Positions 1-6,146 of a stretch of DNA of 10,449 nt are shown here, in pieces. The stretch spans positions 1 through 10,449 of the forward strand of contig DASWIE010000039.1 in the NCBI GenBank assembly GCA_036397815.1, in the 5' to 3' direction. Position 1 is the stretch's first letter. Every line of letters begins with the position of its first letter. The position numbers and the translations under genes were made by a program. Origin of the DNA: DASQFY01 sp036397815 (GTDB taxonomy: Bacteria > Chloroflexota > Limnocylindria > QHBO01). Under the pieces are notes generated by a model that was given only the letters and a program-made list of their open reading frames with translations, did not search any database and had not been told where the DNA came from.

Positions 1-213
1 CGGCACCCTGAAGGCCAATACCTGTACGTGCTGGAAGGCAAGGGGCTCGCCCAAAGCCGCGGCGGGGAGGTAATAGAGCTCCTGCCGGGCGATTGCCTCT
101 ACGCTGGCCCCGGCGAAGAGCACTGGCACGGCGCAAGCTCCGACGCGCGCCTCGCACACCTTGCTTTCTCATTTGGCGATACCGAATGGGTCGGGCCCGC
201 CGACTCCGATTGA
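1..213 (+). CDS. Cupin-domain protein, 3' part only
   Basis: The gene is open from the first base and ends at TGA 211-213, so only the last 70 residues are present. The fragment holds the second half of a small cupin barrel: HPEGQYLYVLEGKG, then PGDCLYAGPGEEHWHGA, then a strand reading LAHLAFSF. This is the usual layout of single-domain cupins of about 110-140 residues. The His of the first motif (residue 2 of the fragment) and the His residues of EEHWHGA are likely metal ligands; the rest of motif 1 lies outside the window. The pattern resembles the cupins often annotated near carboxymuconolactone decarboxylases or quercetinase-like proteins. Substrate and reaction cannot be called. It lies 116 nt before the demethylase-like gene on the same strand, which has its own candidate promoter, so a shared operon is uncertain. 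Confidence 0.8.
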   Translation, partial: RHPEGQYLYVLEGKGLAQSRGGEVIELLPGDCLYAGPGEEHWHGASSDARLAHLAFSFGDTEWVGPADSD

Positions 214-241
214 GCACGTGGCGCCCGCGGGAGGCAAAGGG

Positions 242-271
242 CTGACACGCGCCGGTACACGCGGGTAGCAT
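242..271 (+). promoter_or_regulatory. Candidate sigma70-like promoter for the GcvT/DmdA-like gene
   Basis: CTGACA at 242-247 matches five of six bases of the -35 consensus. It is followed after 18 nt by TAGCAT at 266-271, which matches four of six bases of the -10 consensus. Transcription would start near 278, giving a leader of roughly 50 nt before the ATG at 330. It sits in the 116-nt gap between the cupin fragment and the demethylase-like gene. The call rests on consensus match and spacing only. Confidence 0.4.
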
Positions 272-329
272 CGGGCATCGCTGGGAACCGCATGGGTTTC
301 ATCGGTCCAGCTTCAGCAGCGGTGAGCGG

Positions 330-1472
330 ATGGCCTTTGACATGAGCCTGGTCCAGCGCGGTGCGCGCCTGCGGCAGTCGCCGTTCTACGAGGCCGAGCA
401 GGCGTACGGGCCGCGCGGCTACACGGTCTACAACCACATGCTCTTCCCGATCAACTTCGACGATTTCGAGGCGGAGTACTGGCATCTGCTGCAGCACGTG
501 ACGCTGTGGGACGTGGCGGTCGAGCGGCAGCTGGAGGTCCAGGGGCGGGACGGGTTCCGGTTCGCGCAGCTGCTGACCCCGCGCGACCTGTCGAAATGCG
601 CGGTGGGCCAGGGCAAGTACGTCCTGATCACTGCTCCAGACGGCGGGATCGTGAACGACCCGGTCATGCTGCGGCTGGGCGAGAACCACTTCTGGTTCGC
701 GCTGGCGAGCTCGGACGCGCTGCTATACGCCATCGGTCTGGCGCAAGGCCTGGGATGGGACGTCCAGCTTTCAGAGCCCGATGTCTCTCCGGTCCAGATC
801 CAGGGGCCGCACTCGAGGGACGTGGTGGCGGCGCTGTTTGGCGATGAGATCCTGGCGTTGAAGTACTACTGGTTCCGCGAGCTGGAGCTGGATGGCATCC
901 CGGTGATCGTGACCCGCACCGGCTGGACCGCCGAGGTGGGGTACGAGATCTACCTGCGCGACGGCAGCTTCGGGACGGCGTTGTGGGAACGGATCATGGA
1001 GGCCGGCCGTCCGTTCCAGATCCGACCCACCGGGCCGGTCGACATCCGGCGGGTGGAGGGCGGCATCCTCAACTGGGGCGCCGACATGACGATCGAGAAC
1101 AACCCATTCGAGGTTGGCCTCGAGCGCCTCTGCAAGCTGGACGGCGACTTTGAATTCACCGGCAAGGAGGCGCTGCGCCGGATCCGGGACGAGGGCGTGC
1201 GGCGCAAGCTGGTTGGCGTCGAGATCGGCGGCGAGAAGCTCGACATGAACTTCACGAAGTGGCCGGTCCACGCCGGCGGCGGGCAGGTCGGCCAGGTGAC
1301 GACCGCGCTCTGGTCACCGCGGCTGGAGAAGAACATCGGCTATGCCTGGCTGCCGGTTGAGCTGTCAGGGGTGGGCAGCTCAGTGGAGGTTCGTTGTCCG
1401 AACGGCGAGCGGCCGGCGACCGTGGTGCCGATGCCCTTCATCGATCCGATGAAGGAGATCCCGAAGGCCTGA
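330..1472 (+). CDS. GcvT-fold THF-dependent methyltransferase/demethylase, DmdA/LigM-like
   Basis: This 380-residue protein belongs to the aminomethyltransferase (GcvT) superfamily, cytoplasmic enzymes that pass a one-carbon unit from a substrate to tetrahydrofolate. The stretch YTVYNHMLFP (31-40), WDVAVERQLEV (60-70), LLTPRDLSK (81-89), GGIVNDP (105-111, Asp110 at the place of the conserved GcvT aspartate), EPDVSPVQIQGP (149-160) and GWTAEVGYEIY (198-208) follow the DMSP demethylase DmdA and the aryl O-demethylase LigM more than true glycine-cleavage T-protein. A GcvT C-terminal barrel spans about 290-375. Length is close to DmdA (about 370) and well short of LigM (about 470). No gcvH, gcvP or folate gene is nearby, which argues against a glycine-cleavage role. 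The ATG at 330 has GGTGA four bases upstream; Met5 at 342 is an alternative start. Whether the substrate is DMSP, a methoxylated aromatic or an N-methyl compound is not decided by sequence. Confidence 0.85.
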   Translation: MAFDMSLVQRGARLRQSPFYEAEQAYGPRGYTVYNHMLFPINFDDFEAEYWHLLQHVTLWDVAVERQLEVQGRDGFRFAQLLTPRDLSKCAVGQGKYVLITAPDGGIVNDPVMLRLGENHFWFALASSDALLYAIGLAQGLGWDVQLSEPDVSPVQIQGPHSRDVVAALFGDEILALKYYWFRELELDGIPVIVTRTGWTAEVGYEIYLRDGSFGTALWERIMEAGRPFQIRPTGPVDIRRVEGGILNWGADMTIENNPFEVGLERLCKLDGDFEFTGKEALRRIRDEGVRRKLVGVEIGGEKLDMNFTKWPVHAGGGQVGQVTTALWSPRLEKNIGYAWLPVELSGVGSSVEVRCPNGERPATVVPMPFIDPMKEIPKA

Positions 1473-1591
1473 TCATGTTGCGAGCAAGTCCGAGACTCGT
1501 CGAGGCGTCAGCGACGGTGGAGCCGTGACGTCCGCCGATGGCATTCGCGAAGTCGAGCGCGTCCGATTGCGCCGACCAGCCGTGGTCCCCG

Positions 1592-1607
1592 GCGAGCTAC
1601 CGCTCGC
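1592..1607. other. Perfect 6-bp inverted repeat with a 4-nt loop
   Basis: GCGAGC (1592-1597) and GCTCGC (1602-1607) are exact reverse complements around the loop TACC. The repeat lies in the 180-nt gap between the demethylase-like gene and the SRPBCC gene (1473-1652). It could form a short stable hairpin in the transcript. No T-run follows, so it is not a standard intrinsic terminator; it might be a transcript-end stabiliser, an operator half-site pair or chance in GC-rich DNA. Apart from this and the -10-like box at 1622-1627, I see nothing in the gap. Confidence 0.3.
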
Positions 1608-1621
1608 TTGCTCTCGATCCT

Positions 1622-1627
1622 TAGTAT
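1622..1627 (+). promoter_or_regulatory. Possible -10 box for the SRPBCC gene
   Basis: TAGTAT stands out in GC-rich surroundings and matches the -10 consensus at four of six bases. Transcription would start near 1634, leaving a leader of about 19 nt that contains the GAGGTGA ribosome binding site. No convincing -35 element lies 16-18 nt upstream, so the call is weak. Confidence 0.25.
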
Positions 1628-1641
1628 TCGGGGCACCCTGC

Positions 1642-1648
1642 GAGGTGA
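1642..1648 (+). promoter_or_regulatory. Ribosome binding site fixing the SRPBCC start
   Basis: GAGGTGA ends four bases before the ATG at 1653 and is a good match to the anti-Shine-Dalgarno sequence. It decides the start against an in-frame TTG at 1608, which would add 15 residues that do not fit the SRPBCC fold and which overlaps the inverted repeat and -10 region. Confidence 0.6.
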
Positions 1649-1652
1649 ACAC

Positions 1653-2102
1653 ATGTCGAGATACGCGCGCAGCATCCGCATCGGCGCGCCGACCGCGGAC
1701 GTCTGGGCGGCGATCGTCGATGTAGAACGATGGCCGACGTGGGCCGCGCAGTTCAAGCGCCTCGAGCGGCTCGATGCGGGTCCGCTCGCGTCAGGCGCAC
1801 ACGTGCGCGTCACGCCAAACGGAATGCCGGGCGCGGTCTGGCAAATCACTGACTACGAGGATGGCCACCACTTCACCTGGATGTCGACGCCGATACCCGG
1901 TCTGCGGCTTGCCGGCGGCCACAACGTCAGGCCAGATGGCGACGGCACAAATGCGGAGTTCTGGCTCGAGGCCGCCGGCTGGATCGGCGGGCTGCTGAAC
2001 CCGCTGTTGCGGCGCATGATTTTCAGCCGGAACACGAGAAGCGCCACTGAGGGGCTGAAGCGCTACATGGAACGGCCGCCCGGGCGGCTTCCCACGGGCT
2101 GA
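1653..2102 (+). CDS. SRPBCC (START-like/polyketide cyclase) family protein
   Basis: A 149-residue protein that fills a single helix-grip (START/Bet v 1-like) domain. The N-terminal strand is followed by the family's helix motif IGAPTADVWAAIVDVERWPTW (split over residues 10-30), which is the best diagnostic. A beta-sheet region with PGAVWQI (59-65) and HHFTWMS (72-78) follows, and a long C-terminal helix starts around LLNPLLRRMI (114-123) and runs to residue 140. Such proteins hold a hydrophobic ligand in a cavity; some are cyclases or hydrolases, many only bind. No catalytic residues can be assigned. There is no signal peptide or TM segment, so it is probably cytosolic. The gene ends 18 nt from a convergent gene. 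No neighbour hints at its ligand. Confidence 0.85.
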   Translation: MSRYARSIRIGAPTADVWAAIVDVERWPTWAAQFKRLERLDAGPLASGAHVRVTPNGMPGAVWQITDYEDGHHFTWMSTPIPGLRLAGGHNVRPDGDGTNAEFWLEAAGWIGGLLNPLLRRMIFSRNTRSATEGLKRYMERPPGRLPTG

Positions 2103-2120
2103 ACGACCACGGCATCGGAC

Positions 2121-2519
2121 CTACCGACCGAAGTCCGTCTCCTTCACCACCTTCCCCGACCGATCCAACGTGCGCCAGGTGCCCACCTGCTTGCCGCGGT
2201 CGAACTCGCCAGTGCGCATAAGGGAGCCATCGGTCCGATACCAGGACCAGGCACCGTGCATCTCGCCCTTCAGCAGGAAGCCGGTGTACCTGATCCCGCC
2301 GTTGCCGTAGTGAACGGTCTCCTCGACCGCGTTCTCAGTGGAATCCTTCCGCTTGGTCATTCCGGCGCCGCCAACCGTCAGTCCGAGACCCGCGTACATG
2401 GTCGAGTTGGCGGCATACGTGCCCTTGCCGCCGATGGCGTCAGCGACCAGCTGTGCGACGACCAGGCCACCGAAGAGGAGGACCGCGACCAGGATTCCCC
2501 ATCGCCGCCAGATGATCAC
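2121..2519 (-). CDS. Membrane-anchored protein with YwqK/MORN-type repeats
   Basis: A 132-residue protein of unknown function. Residues 7-27 form one hydrophobic segment, after WRRW at 5-7, which fits an N-in signal anchor with the rest outside. From about residue 72 the sequence repeats with a 24-residue period: N73-G74-x-I76, G80, G85, G89-x-W91, then D97-G98-x-L100, G104, G109, G113-x-W115, then a broken third copy at 121-130 ending ETDF. This G/W pattern is that of MORN-variant repeats found in proteins often named 'YwqK family antitoxin'; no toxin lies beside it, so that name should not be taken literally. The start is a GTG only 2 nt after the stop of the cyclic-nucleotide-binding gene, with GAGG 10 nt upstream inside that gene, so translation is probably coupled. 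It ends the five-gene minus-strand run. Confidence 0.75.
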   Translation of the reverse strand: MIIWRRWGILVAVLLFGGLVVAQLVADAIGGKGTYAANSTMYAGLGLTVGGAGMTKRKDSTENAVEETVHYGNGGIRYTGFLLKGEMHGAWSWYRTDGSLMRTGEFDRGKQVGTWRTLDRSGKVVKETDFGR

Positions 2520-2521
2520 GG

Positions 2522-3523
2522 TCAGGTAGCCTCAGGATCCTCGCGGTGGTGCGCCTCGGCCAGGGCCTTCAGCTCGGAGAGGTCGAGCGCGTCCGGCGTC
2601 GTTTCGGCGACGCGCGCCTTCGTGGTGGCCCAGAGGGTGGCGGTTCGCACGCCCCGCTCCAATGCACTTCGTTCGCCGACGACCGCTCCGGGACCGATCT
2701 CTGCCACCTTCTCTCCGTCGACCTCGACCACGAACATGCCGTCCAGGATCAGGAACACATCCGAACCGGGCTTTCCCTGCTCCATGAGCGAATCGCCCTC
2801 CTTCAGAGTCCGGATCCTGGCCTTCTTGCCACCGCGCATGATCATGGTCGACAGCTGTCGCTCCAGCGCCGAGCCCACCGCCGTCACCACCGCCGGCGAG
2901 TCGTAGGCGCCCCATGGCGTCCGATCTCCGAAGGAGTCGTTGAACCACTTCTTGAAATCGATGAGCGCGGACTTCTCGACCAGCCTGCCCTCGTGGTCGT
3001 AGATCCAGTGGCGGGGGAACGGGCTGGCACCCACCAGCTCGTGGCTGGAGGTGCCATCGGCGTTGATGGTCAGCGCCAGCGTGGTCCAGGCGATGGACGG
3101 CCAGAACTGCGCGAATGGCCGATGCGGGACCGGACGCGGCGTCGGCAGGCCCATGCGCCCGCCAACGGTCTGGACGAAGCGGACCGATGTCTCGCTCACC
3201 TCCGGCTCGGGTCGGATGTCCGGCAGCTGGACGGCCGGGAACCGGACGGCGGCCGGCCCGACCTTCACCGTCGTGGCGCCGATATGCCCCTGCCCCAGGT
3301 GGCCGTGATCGACGATGCGCCCGTCCTCGACCTCGATGAAGGCCCGCAGCTCATTCGCCTCGCGGAACCGGTCGGTCCGTCGAAGCTCGTCGAGGTCTTC
3401 GATCACGTCCGGCGGAGGGTCATCGTAATGGGTGATGCCCAGCTCAAATGGGATCTTGGCCGGTCCCTCGATGGCCTCGGAGGGGATCCACGAGATGGAG
3501 GTGACCGAAGACACAATCCGCAC
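2522..3523 (-). CDS. Cyclic-nucleotide-binding domain protein with unknown N-terminal domain
   Basis: Of 333 residues, about 235-320 form a cyclic-nucleotide-binding (CNB, Crp/PKA-type) domain: LKEGDSLMEQGKPGSDVFLI (240-259), LDGMFVVEVDG (260-270), then the phosphate-binding cassette with Gly283-Glu284 and Arg293-Thr294-Ala295-Thr296. Glu284 and Arg293 are the residues that normally hold the ribose hydroxyl and the cyclic phosphate, so ligand binding looks intact. There is no helix-turn-helix after it, so this is not a Crp-type regulator. Residues 1-230 (SWIPSEAIEG, GITHYDDPPPDV, HELVGASPFPRHWIYDHEGR, TPWGAYDSPAVVTAV) have the look of a folded domain, but I cannot name it. No TM or signal peptide is seen. 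The GTG start has no good ribosome binding site but has a -10-like TAGAAT 6 nt upstream. A cyclase lies in the same run and may make its ligand. Confidence 0.8.
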   Translation of the reverse strand: MRIVSSVTSISWIPSEAIEGPAKIPFELGITHYDDPPPDVIEDLDELRRTDRFREANELRAFIEVEDGRIVDHGHLGQGHIGATTVKVGPAAVRFPAVQLPDIRPEPEVSETSVRFVQTVGGRMGLPTPRPVPHRPFAQFWPSIAWTTLALTINADGTSSHELVGASPFPRHWIYDHEGRLVEKSALIDFKKWFNDSFGDRTPWGAYDSPAVVTAVGSALERQLSTMIMRGGKKARIRTLKEGDSLMEQGKPGSDVFLILDGMFVVEVDGEKVAEIGPGAVVGERSALERGVRTATLWATTKARVAETTPDALDLSELKALAEAHHREDPEAT

Positions 3524-3529
3524 GGTCCG

Positions 3530-3535
3530 ATTCTA
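3530..3535 (-). promoter_or_regulatory. Possible -10 box giving a leaderless mRNA for the CNB gene
   Basis: On the minus strand TAGAAT (five of six bases of the -10 consensus) ends 6 nt before the GTG start at 3523, so transcription would begin at or next to the start codon. The nearest AGG-like sequence is about 17-18 nt upstream, too far to act as a normal ribosome binding site, which favours a leaderless start. No clear -35 is present 17 nt upstream. Confidence 0.35.
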
Positions 3536-3593
3536 TCTACCTTTCAATCGCTGGCTCACGCAGAGATATAAAGAGAGGGCGCGCGGGGATCGG

Positions 3594-4316
3594 TCACCGG
3601 GTGAGAAGCAGCGCGGCACCAATGACCCCGGCCAGGACGAGTGCGCCCAGGATGATGCCGAGGAAGGCATCCCGGCGGCGTTTCCAGTCAGCGGGGTCGA
3701 CGCCTGAGCCGATGCGCTCGCGCAGGTCGAAGCTCGCGGGGCGGCCGAGCGAGGCGCGATCCGCGGCCAGGGCAAATCGGTCTGGGCGGGCCTGGACCAC
3801 GGACTCGGCCAGCGTGTGGGCGGAGCTCCAGTAGACCTTTGGGTGCACGATTTCTTCGGGCACCTCCGCCAGCAGCTGTCCGTCCGGGCTTCGAAGTTCC
3901 GACTCGGCATTCCAGCCGCGCTTGAACCTCAGGCTTCCGACGTCGTCCCACTTGAAGCGTCGCTCGCCGGCGCCTGGAAGTCGCAGGGCGAGCTCGGTCG
4001 GATCGACCACGGCGAGCGGCTGCGGCCTGAGGAAGAGCCACTCGAACCCGGGAAGCCGCACGAGCATCGTGCTGAACAGCACGACAGCGACTGGCGCGAC
4101 GGCAACGACCGTGATCGAGAGCCTGAGGGCAAGCGGTCGTTCTCCTGGCGTCATGCCTGCGGCGGACAGCGCTGCATCCGTTGCGAGCAGCGAGATCAGC
4201 ATCCACGGAAGGGAGAGGCGAACCACCCAGGTGCCGAGGGGCGTGAACATCGGGCGCCGTGGCCGCACCACAATCGACCCTTCGGTCAGCTCCGCGACTC
4301 CAGCATTGGTCTGCAT
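3594..4316 (-). CDS. Three-TM membrane protein of unknown function, possibly with a PH-like soluble domain
   Basis: I do not recognise this 240-residue protein by family. It has hydrophobic segments at about 30-54 and 66-86 separated by a short loop, a soluble middle from about 90 to 212, and a hydrophobic C-terminal helix at 217-238 preceded by WKRRRD (211-216). The middle (FLRPQPLAVVDPTELALRL, then RRFKWDDVGSLRF at 119-131) is beta-rich and reminds me of bacterial PH-like (bPH/YcxB-type) domains following paired TM helices; that is a fold guess. The positive patches at 17-21 and 212-215 suggest both faces are cytoplasmic. The ATG at 4316 lacks a close ribosome binding site. It lies between the cupin (78-nt gap) and the CNB gene (70-nt gap) on the same strand, so it may belong to the same transcript or have its own promoter. 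Confidence 0.7.
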   Translation of the reverse strand: MQTNAGVAELTEGSIVVRPRRPMFTPLGTWVVRLSLPWMLISLLATDAALSAAGMTPGERPLALRLSITVVAVAPVAVVLFSTMLVRLPGFEWLFLRPQPLAVVDPTELALRLPGAGERRFKWDDVGSLRFKRGWNAESELRSPDGQLLAEVPEEIVHPKVYWSSAHTLAESVVQARPDRFALAADRASLGRPASFDLRERIGSGVDPADWKRRRDAFLGIILGALVLAGVIGAALLLTR

Positions 4317-4394
4317 CGGTCTACAGGTAGCCTTCGGGAACTGGACCGATGACTTCCATTCCCTAGCGATCGGCCATATACGGCTGTGACGGCA

Positions 4395-4793
4395 TCAGGT
4401 CAGCTCGTGGCCAGTGGTCGTATCGACGTGGGCCGGGATCTCGCCCTCATGCTGGTCCCCCGTGCCCGAGGTCCCGGACGGCTCGAACATGAGGACCGAG
4501 CAGCCTGGCGACGACGACGGCTTGTGCATCAACCCTCTCGGGACCACGAAGACATCGTCCTGCCTGAGCACCACCGTCGTCTCGTTGCCGTCAGCGTCGC
4601 GCAGGGAGATGTCCAACTGGCCGTCAAGGACCTGGAAGAACTCATCGGTGGCATCGTGAACGTGCCAGACGTGCTCGCCCTTGGCCTTCGCGATCTTGAC
4701 GTCGTAGTTATTCACCCGGGCCGCGACTCGCGGGCTGTAGACCTCGTCGAAGGACGCCAGCGCTTCGCTCAGGTTGACCGGCTTGGTGTCCAT
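4395..4793 (-). CDS. Mononuclear cupin (mannose-6-phosphate isomerase-like)
   Basis: A 132-residue single-domain cupin, the normal length for the family. Motif 1 runs Gly39 to Gly58 with His44, His46 and Glu51 (WHVHDATDEFFQVLDG); motif 2 gives Pro85, Gly87 and His90 (VVPRGLMHKP). These are the full 3-His/1-Glu metal set, so a metal-dependent barrel is likely. The C-terminal tail (FEPSGTSGTGDQHEGEIP) is acidic and common in cupins of high-GC soil bacteria. Family members include isomerases, dioxygenases, ligand sensors and proteins of unknown role; the sequence does not choose. The ATG is 5 nt after the cyclase stop, with GAGGG (4803-4807) 9 nt upstream in the last cyclase codons, so the two are almost certainly co-transcribed. 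A role in modulating the cyclase is only a guess from position. Confidence 0.85.
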   Translation of the reverse strand: MDTKPVNLSEALASFDEVYSPRVAARVNNYDVKIAKAKGEHVWHVHDATDEFFQVLDGQLDISLRDADGNETTVVLRQDDVFVVPRGLMHKPSSSPGCSVLMFEPSGTSGTGDQHEGEIPAHVDTTTGHELT

Positions 4794-4798
4794 AGACT

Positions 4799-6016
4799 TC
4801 AGCCCTCGCGTACGGCCAGGAGGGTCCAGGGTGCCACCGGGTCGATCTTGCCCTTGACCGTCACATCACCCAGGGATGTCATCTCCGCCTGGCCGCCCAG
4901 GAGCTCCGCCGTCCGCGGACCCACCACGATCAGACCCGGCTGGGCGAGCGTCTGGAATCGCTGGGCCATGTTCGTCGTGTCTCCGATGGCGGTGAAGCTC
5001 CGGAACTCGTCGCTGCCGATATTGCCGACCAGCGCATCACCAGAGTTGAGACCGATGCGGAAGCGTGGCCAGCTCGGATGCTGCTCCGCCAGCTCGCGGC
5101 CTCGCGCCTGGATCGCGAGTGCCGCCCTTGCAGCGCGTGCAGCGTGATCGGCCTGCGGGTGGGGAGCGCCGAAGATGGCCATCACCGCGTCACCGGGCAT
5201 CTGGACCGGCGTGCCGCCCTCGGCGAGGATGGGCGGCATCGCGGCACCGAACATCACGTTCAGCAGCTCCAGCACCTCATGCGGCTTCCGCGACCCGGCG
5301 TAGGTCGTATAGCCGCCCAGGTCGGCGAACAGAATCGTGACGTCGGCCACGTCGCCACCCAGCTCCTGCCGGCGCGGGTCGGCGAGGATCATGTCGACCA
5401 CGGCCGGTGAGAAATAGCGCCTCACGATGCCTCGCATCGAGGCGAGGGAGCCTTCTCTGCCTCCTTCCGAGGCGTCGAGCAGGATCAGCGTGATGCCCCC
5501 CACCGCCACCACGTTCAGCACGAAGAAGCCGACCACGACCACCTCCGGAAGATGGTTGTCGGCGACGAGCATCGGTCGCAGGAAGGCGGTCAGCACAAAG
5601 CCGGCGGCGAAGGTGACGAAGAGCGCCGCCGCGGCGCGCCGATGCCCCATGATCCGAGCCCCAAGCGGGGCAATCCAGGCCCAGAGTCCCACCGCGCTGG
5701 AGCTGACGAAGCCGCCCAGGACCAACATCAGGGCGAATGGCAGGATCAGGTACGTCACGAACTGAGTGACCGCGAAGACCGGGTAGTTCCTCGTCAGGGC
5801 AAACAATGTGACGGAGATCGCCGCCACGACCATGTAGCTCCAGGGAATGACGGCCGCCACGGGCTCCGCGAAGACCCAGTAGATGGCGCCCCATAGGCCG
5901 GCCGCCGGCACGATCATGAGGACCACGGCCAGTAGCAGCAGCTTCCGCAGCCGCAGGTCTTCGTCGTCCGTCGGATCGGCGCCGATCTGCAGCAACCTGA
6001 TAAGCAGGCGCCTCAT
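4799..6016 (-). CDS. Six-TM class III adenylate/guanylate cyclase
   Basis: A 405-residue membrane cyclase that should make cAMP or cGMP from the NTP at the inner face of the membrane. Residues about 25-182 contain six hydrophobic segments, followed by a short linker (RGIVRRYFSP) and a class III catalytic domain from about 222 to 402. Metal-binding aspartates are Asp232 in LFADLGGYT and Asp276 in PGDAVMAIFG. The transition-state pair is Asn349 and Arg353 in GDTTNMAQR. The usual dimer-arm segment IGLNSGDALVGNIGS (321-335) is present. The purine-recognition Lys expected four residues before Asp276 is Gln272 here, while the partner Thr342 is kept. Such domains act as homodimers with both active sites shared. 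No HAMP domain is evident. The ATG has no good ribosome binding site but a -10-like TATCCT lies 6 nt upstream. It is the first gene of the minus-strand run. Confidence 0.92.
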   Translation of the reverse strand: MRRLLIRLLQIGADPTDDEDLRLRKLLLLAVVLMIVPAAGLWGAIYWVFAEPVAAVIPWSYMVVAAISVTLFALTRNYPVFAVTQFVTYLILPFALMLVLGGFVSSSAVGLWAWIAPLGARIMGHRRAAAALFVTFAAGFVLTAFLRPMLVADNHLPEVVVVGFFVLNVVAVGGITLILLDASEGGREGSLASMRGIVRRYFSPAVVDMILADPRRQELGGDVADVTILFADLGGYTTYAGSRKPHEVLELLNVMFGAAMPPILAEGGTPVQMPGDAVMAIFGAPHPQADHAARAARAALAIQARGRELAEQHPSWPRFRIGLNSGDALVGNIGSDEFRSFTAIGDTTNMAQRFQTLAQPGLIVVGPRTAELLGGQAEMTSLGDVTVKGKIDPVAPWTLLAVREG

Positions 6017-6022
6017 GCTCGA

Positions 6023-6028
6023 AGGATA
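6023..6028 (-). promoter_or_regulatory. Possible -10 box giving a leaderless mRNA for the cyclase
   Basis: On the minus strand TATCCT (four of six bases of the -10 consensus) ends 6 nt before the ATG at 6016. No ribosome-binding-like sequence occurs between it and the start. The spacing is identical to that at the CNB gene. A matching -35 is not evident. Confidence 0.35.
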
Positions 6029-6116
6029 CGCGGCCGGGTCAGGGACCGGGCTATTCGTCAGGGCCCCAGCTGGCGAACGCCTCCACGTTGGGGGAATAGG
6101 CGGCCAGCCGCCCGGC

Positions 6117-6122
6117 TAGAAT
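6117..6122 (+). promoter_or_regulatory. Possible -10 box for the nucleotidyltransferase gene
   Basis: TAGAAT matches five of six bases of the -10 consensus and physically includes the first two bases of an in-frame ATG at 6121. Transcription from it would start near 6129, downstream of that ATG, so the ATG could not be used from this promoter and the GTG at 6160 would be. No clear -35 is found. This box and the cyclase box (6023-6028) face away from each other in the divergent gap. Confidence 0.35.
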
Positions 6123-6146
6123 GCGCGACGTCCACCGTGCCGCCCC

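Noticed and set aside
99..689. Long open frames opposite the demethylase, and similar ones opposite the CNB, kinase and isomerase genes.
   Set aside because: They are Arg/Pro/Ala-rich shadow frames produced by GC-rich codon use, with no domain pattern, while the other strand holds clear protein families.
330..1472. Glycine-cleavage T-protein (gcvT).
   Set aside because: The motifs fit the DmdA/LigM branch better and no gcvH or gcvP gene is near.
1608..1652. Longer TTG start for the SRPBCC gene.
   Set aside because: The ATG at 1653 has a strong GAGGTGA site four bases upstream, and the extra 15 residues do not belong to the domain.
2116..2137. CGGAC...GTCCG inverted repeat at the convergent ends of the SRPBCC and YwqK-like genes as a bidirectional terminator.
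   Set aside because: Five base pairs with a 12-nt loop and no T-run on either strand; too weak to call.
2121..2519. Antitoxin of a toxin-antitoxin pair, as the YwqK name suggests.
   Set aside because: No toxin-like gene is adjacent; the neighbour is a CNB-domain protein and the protein has a TM anchor.
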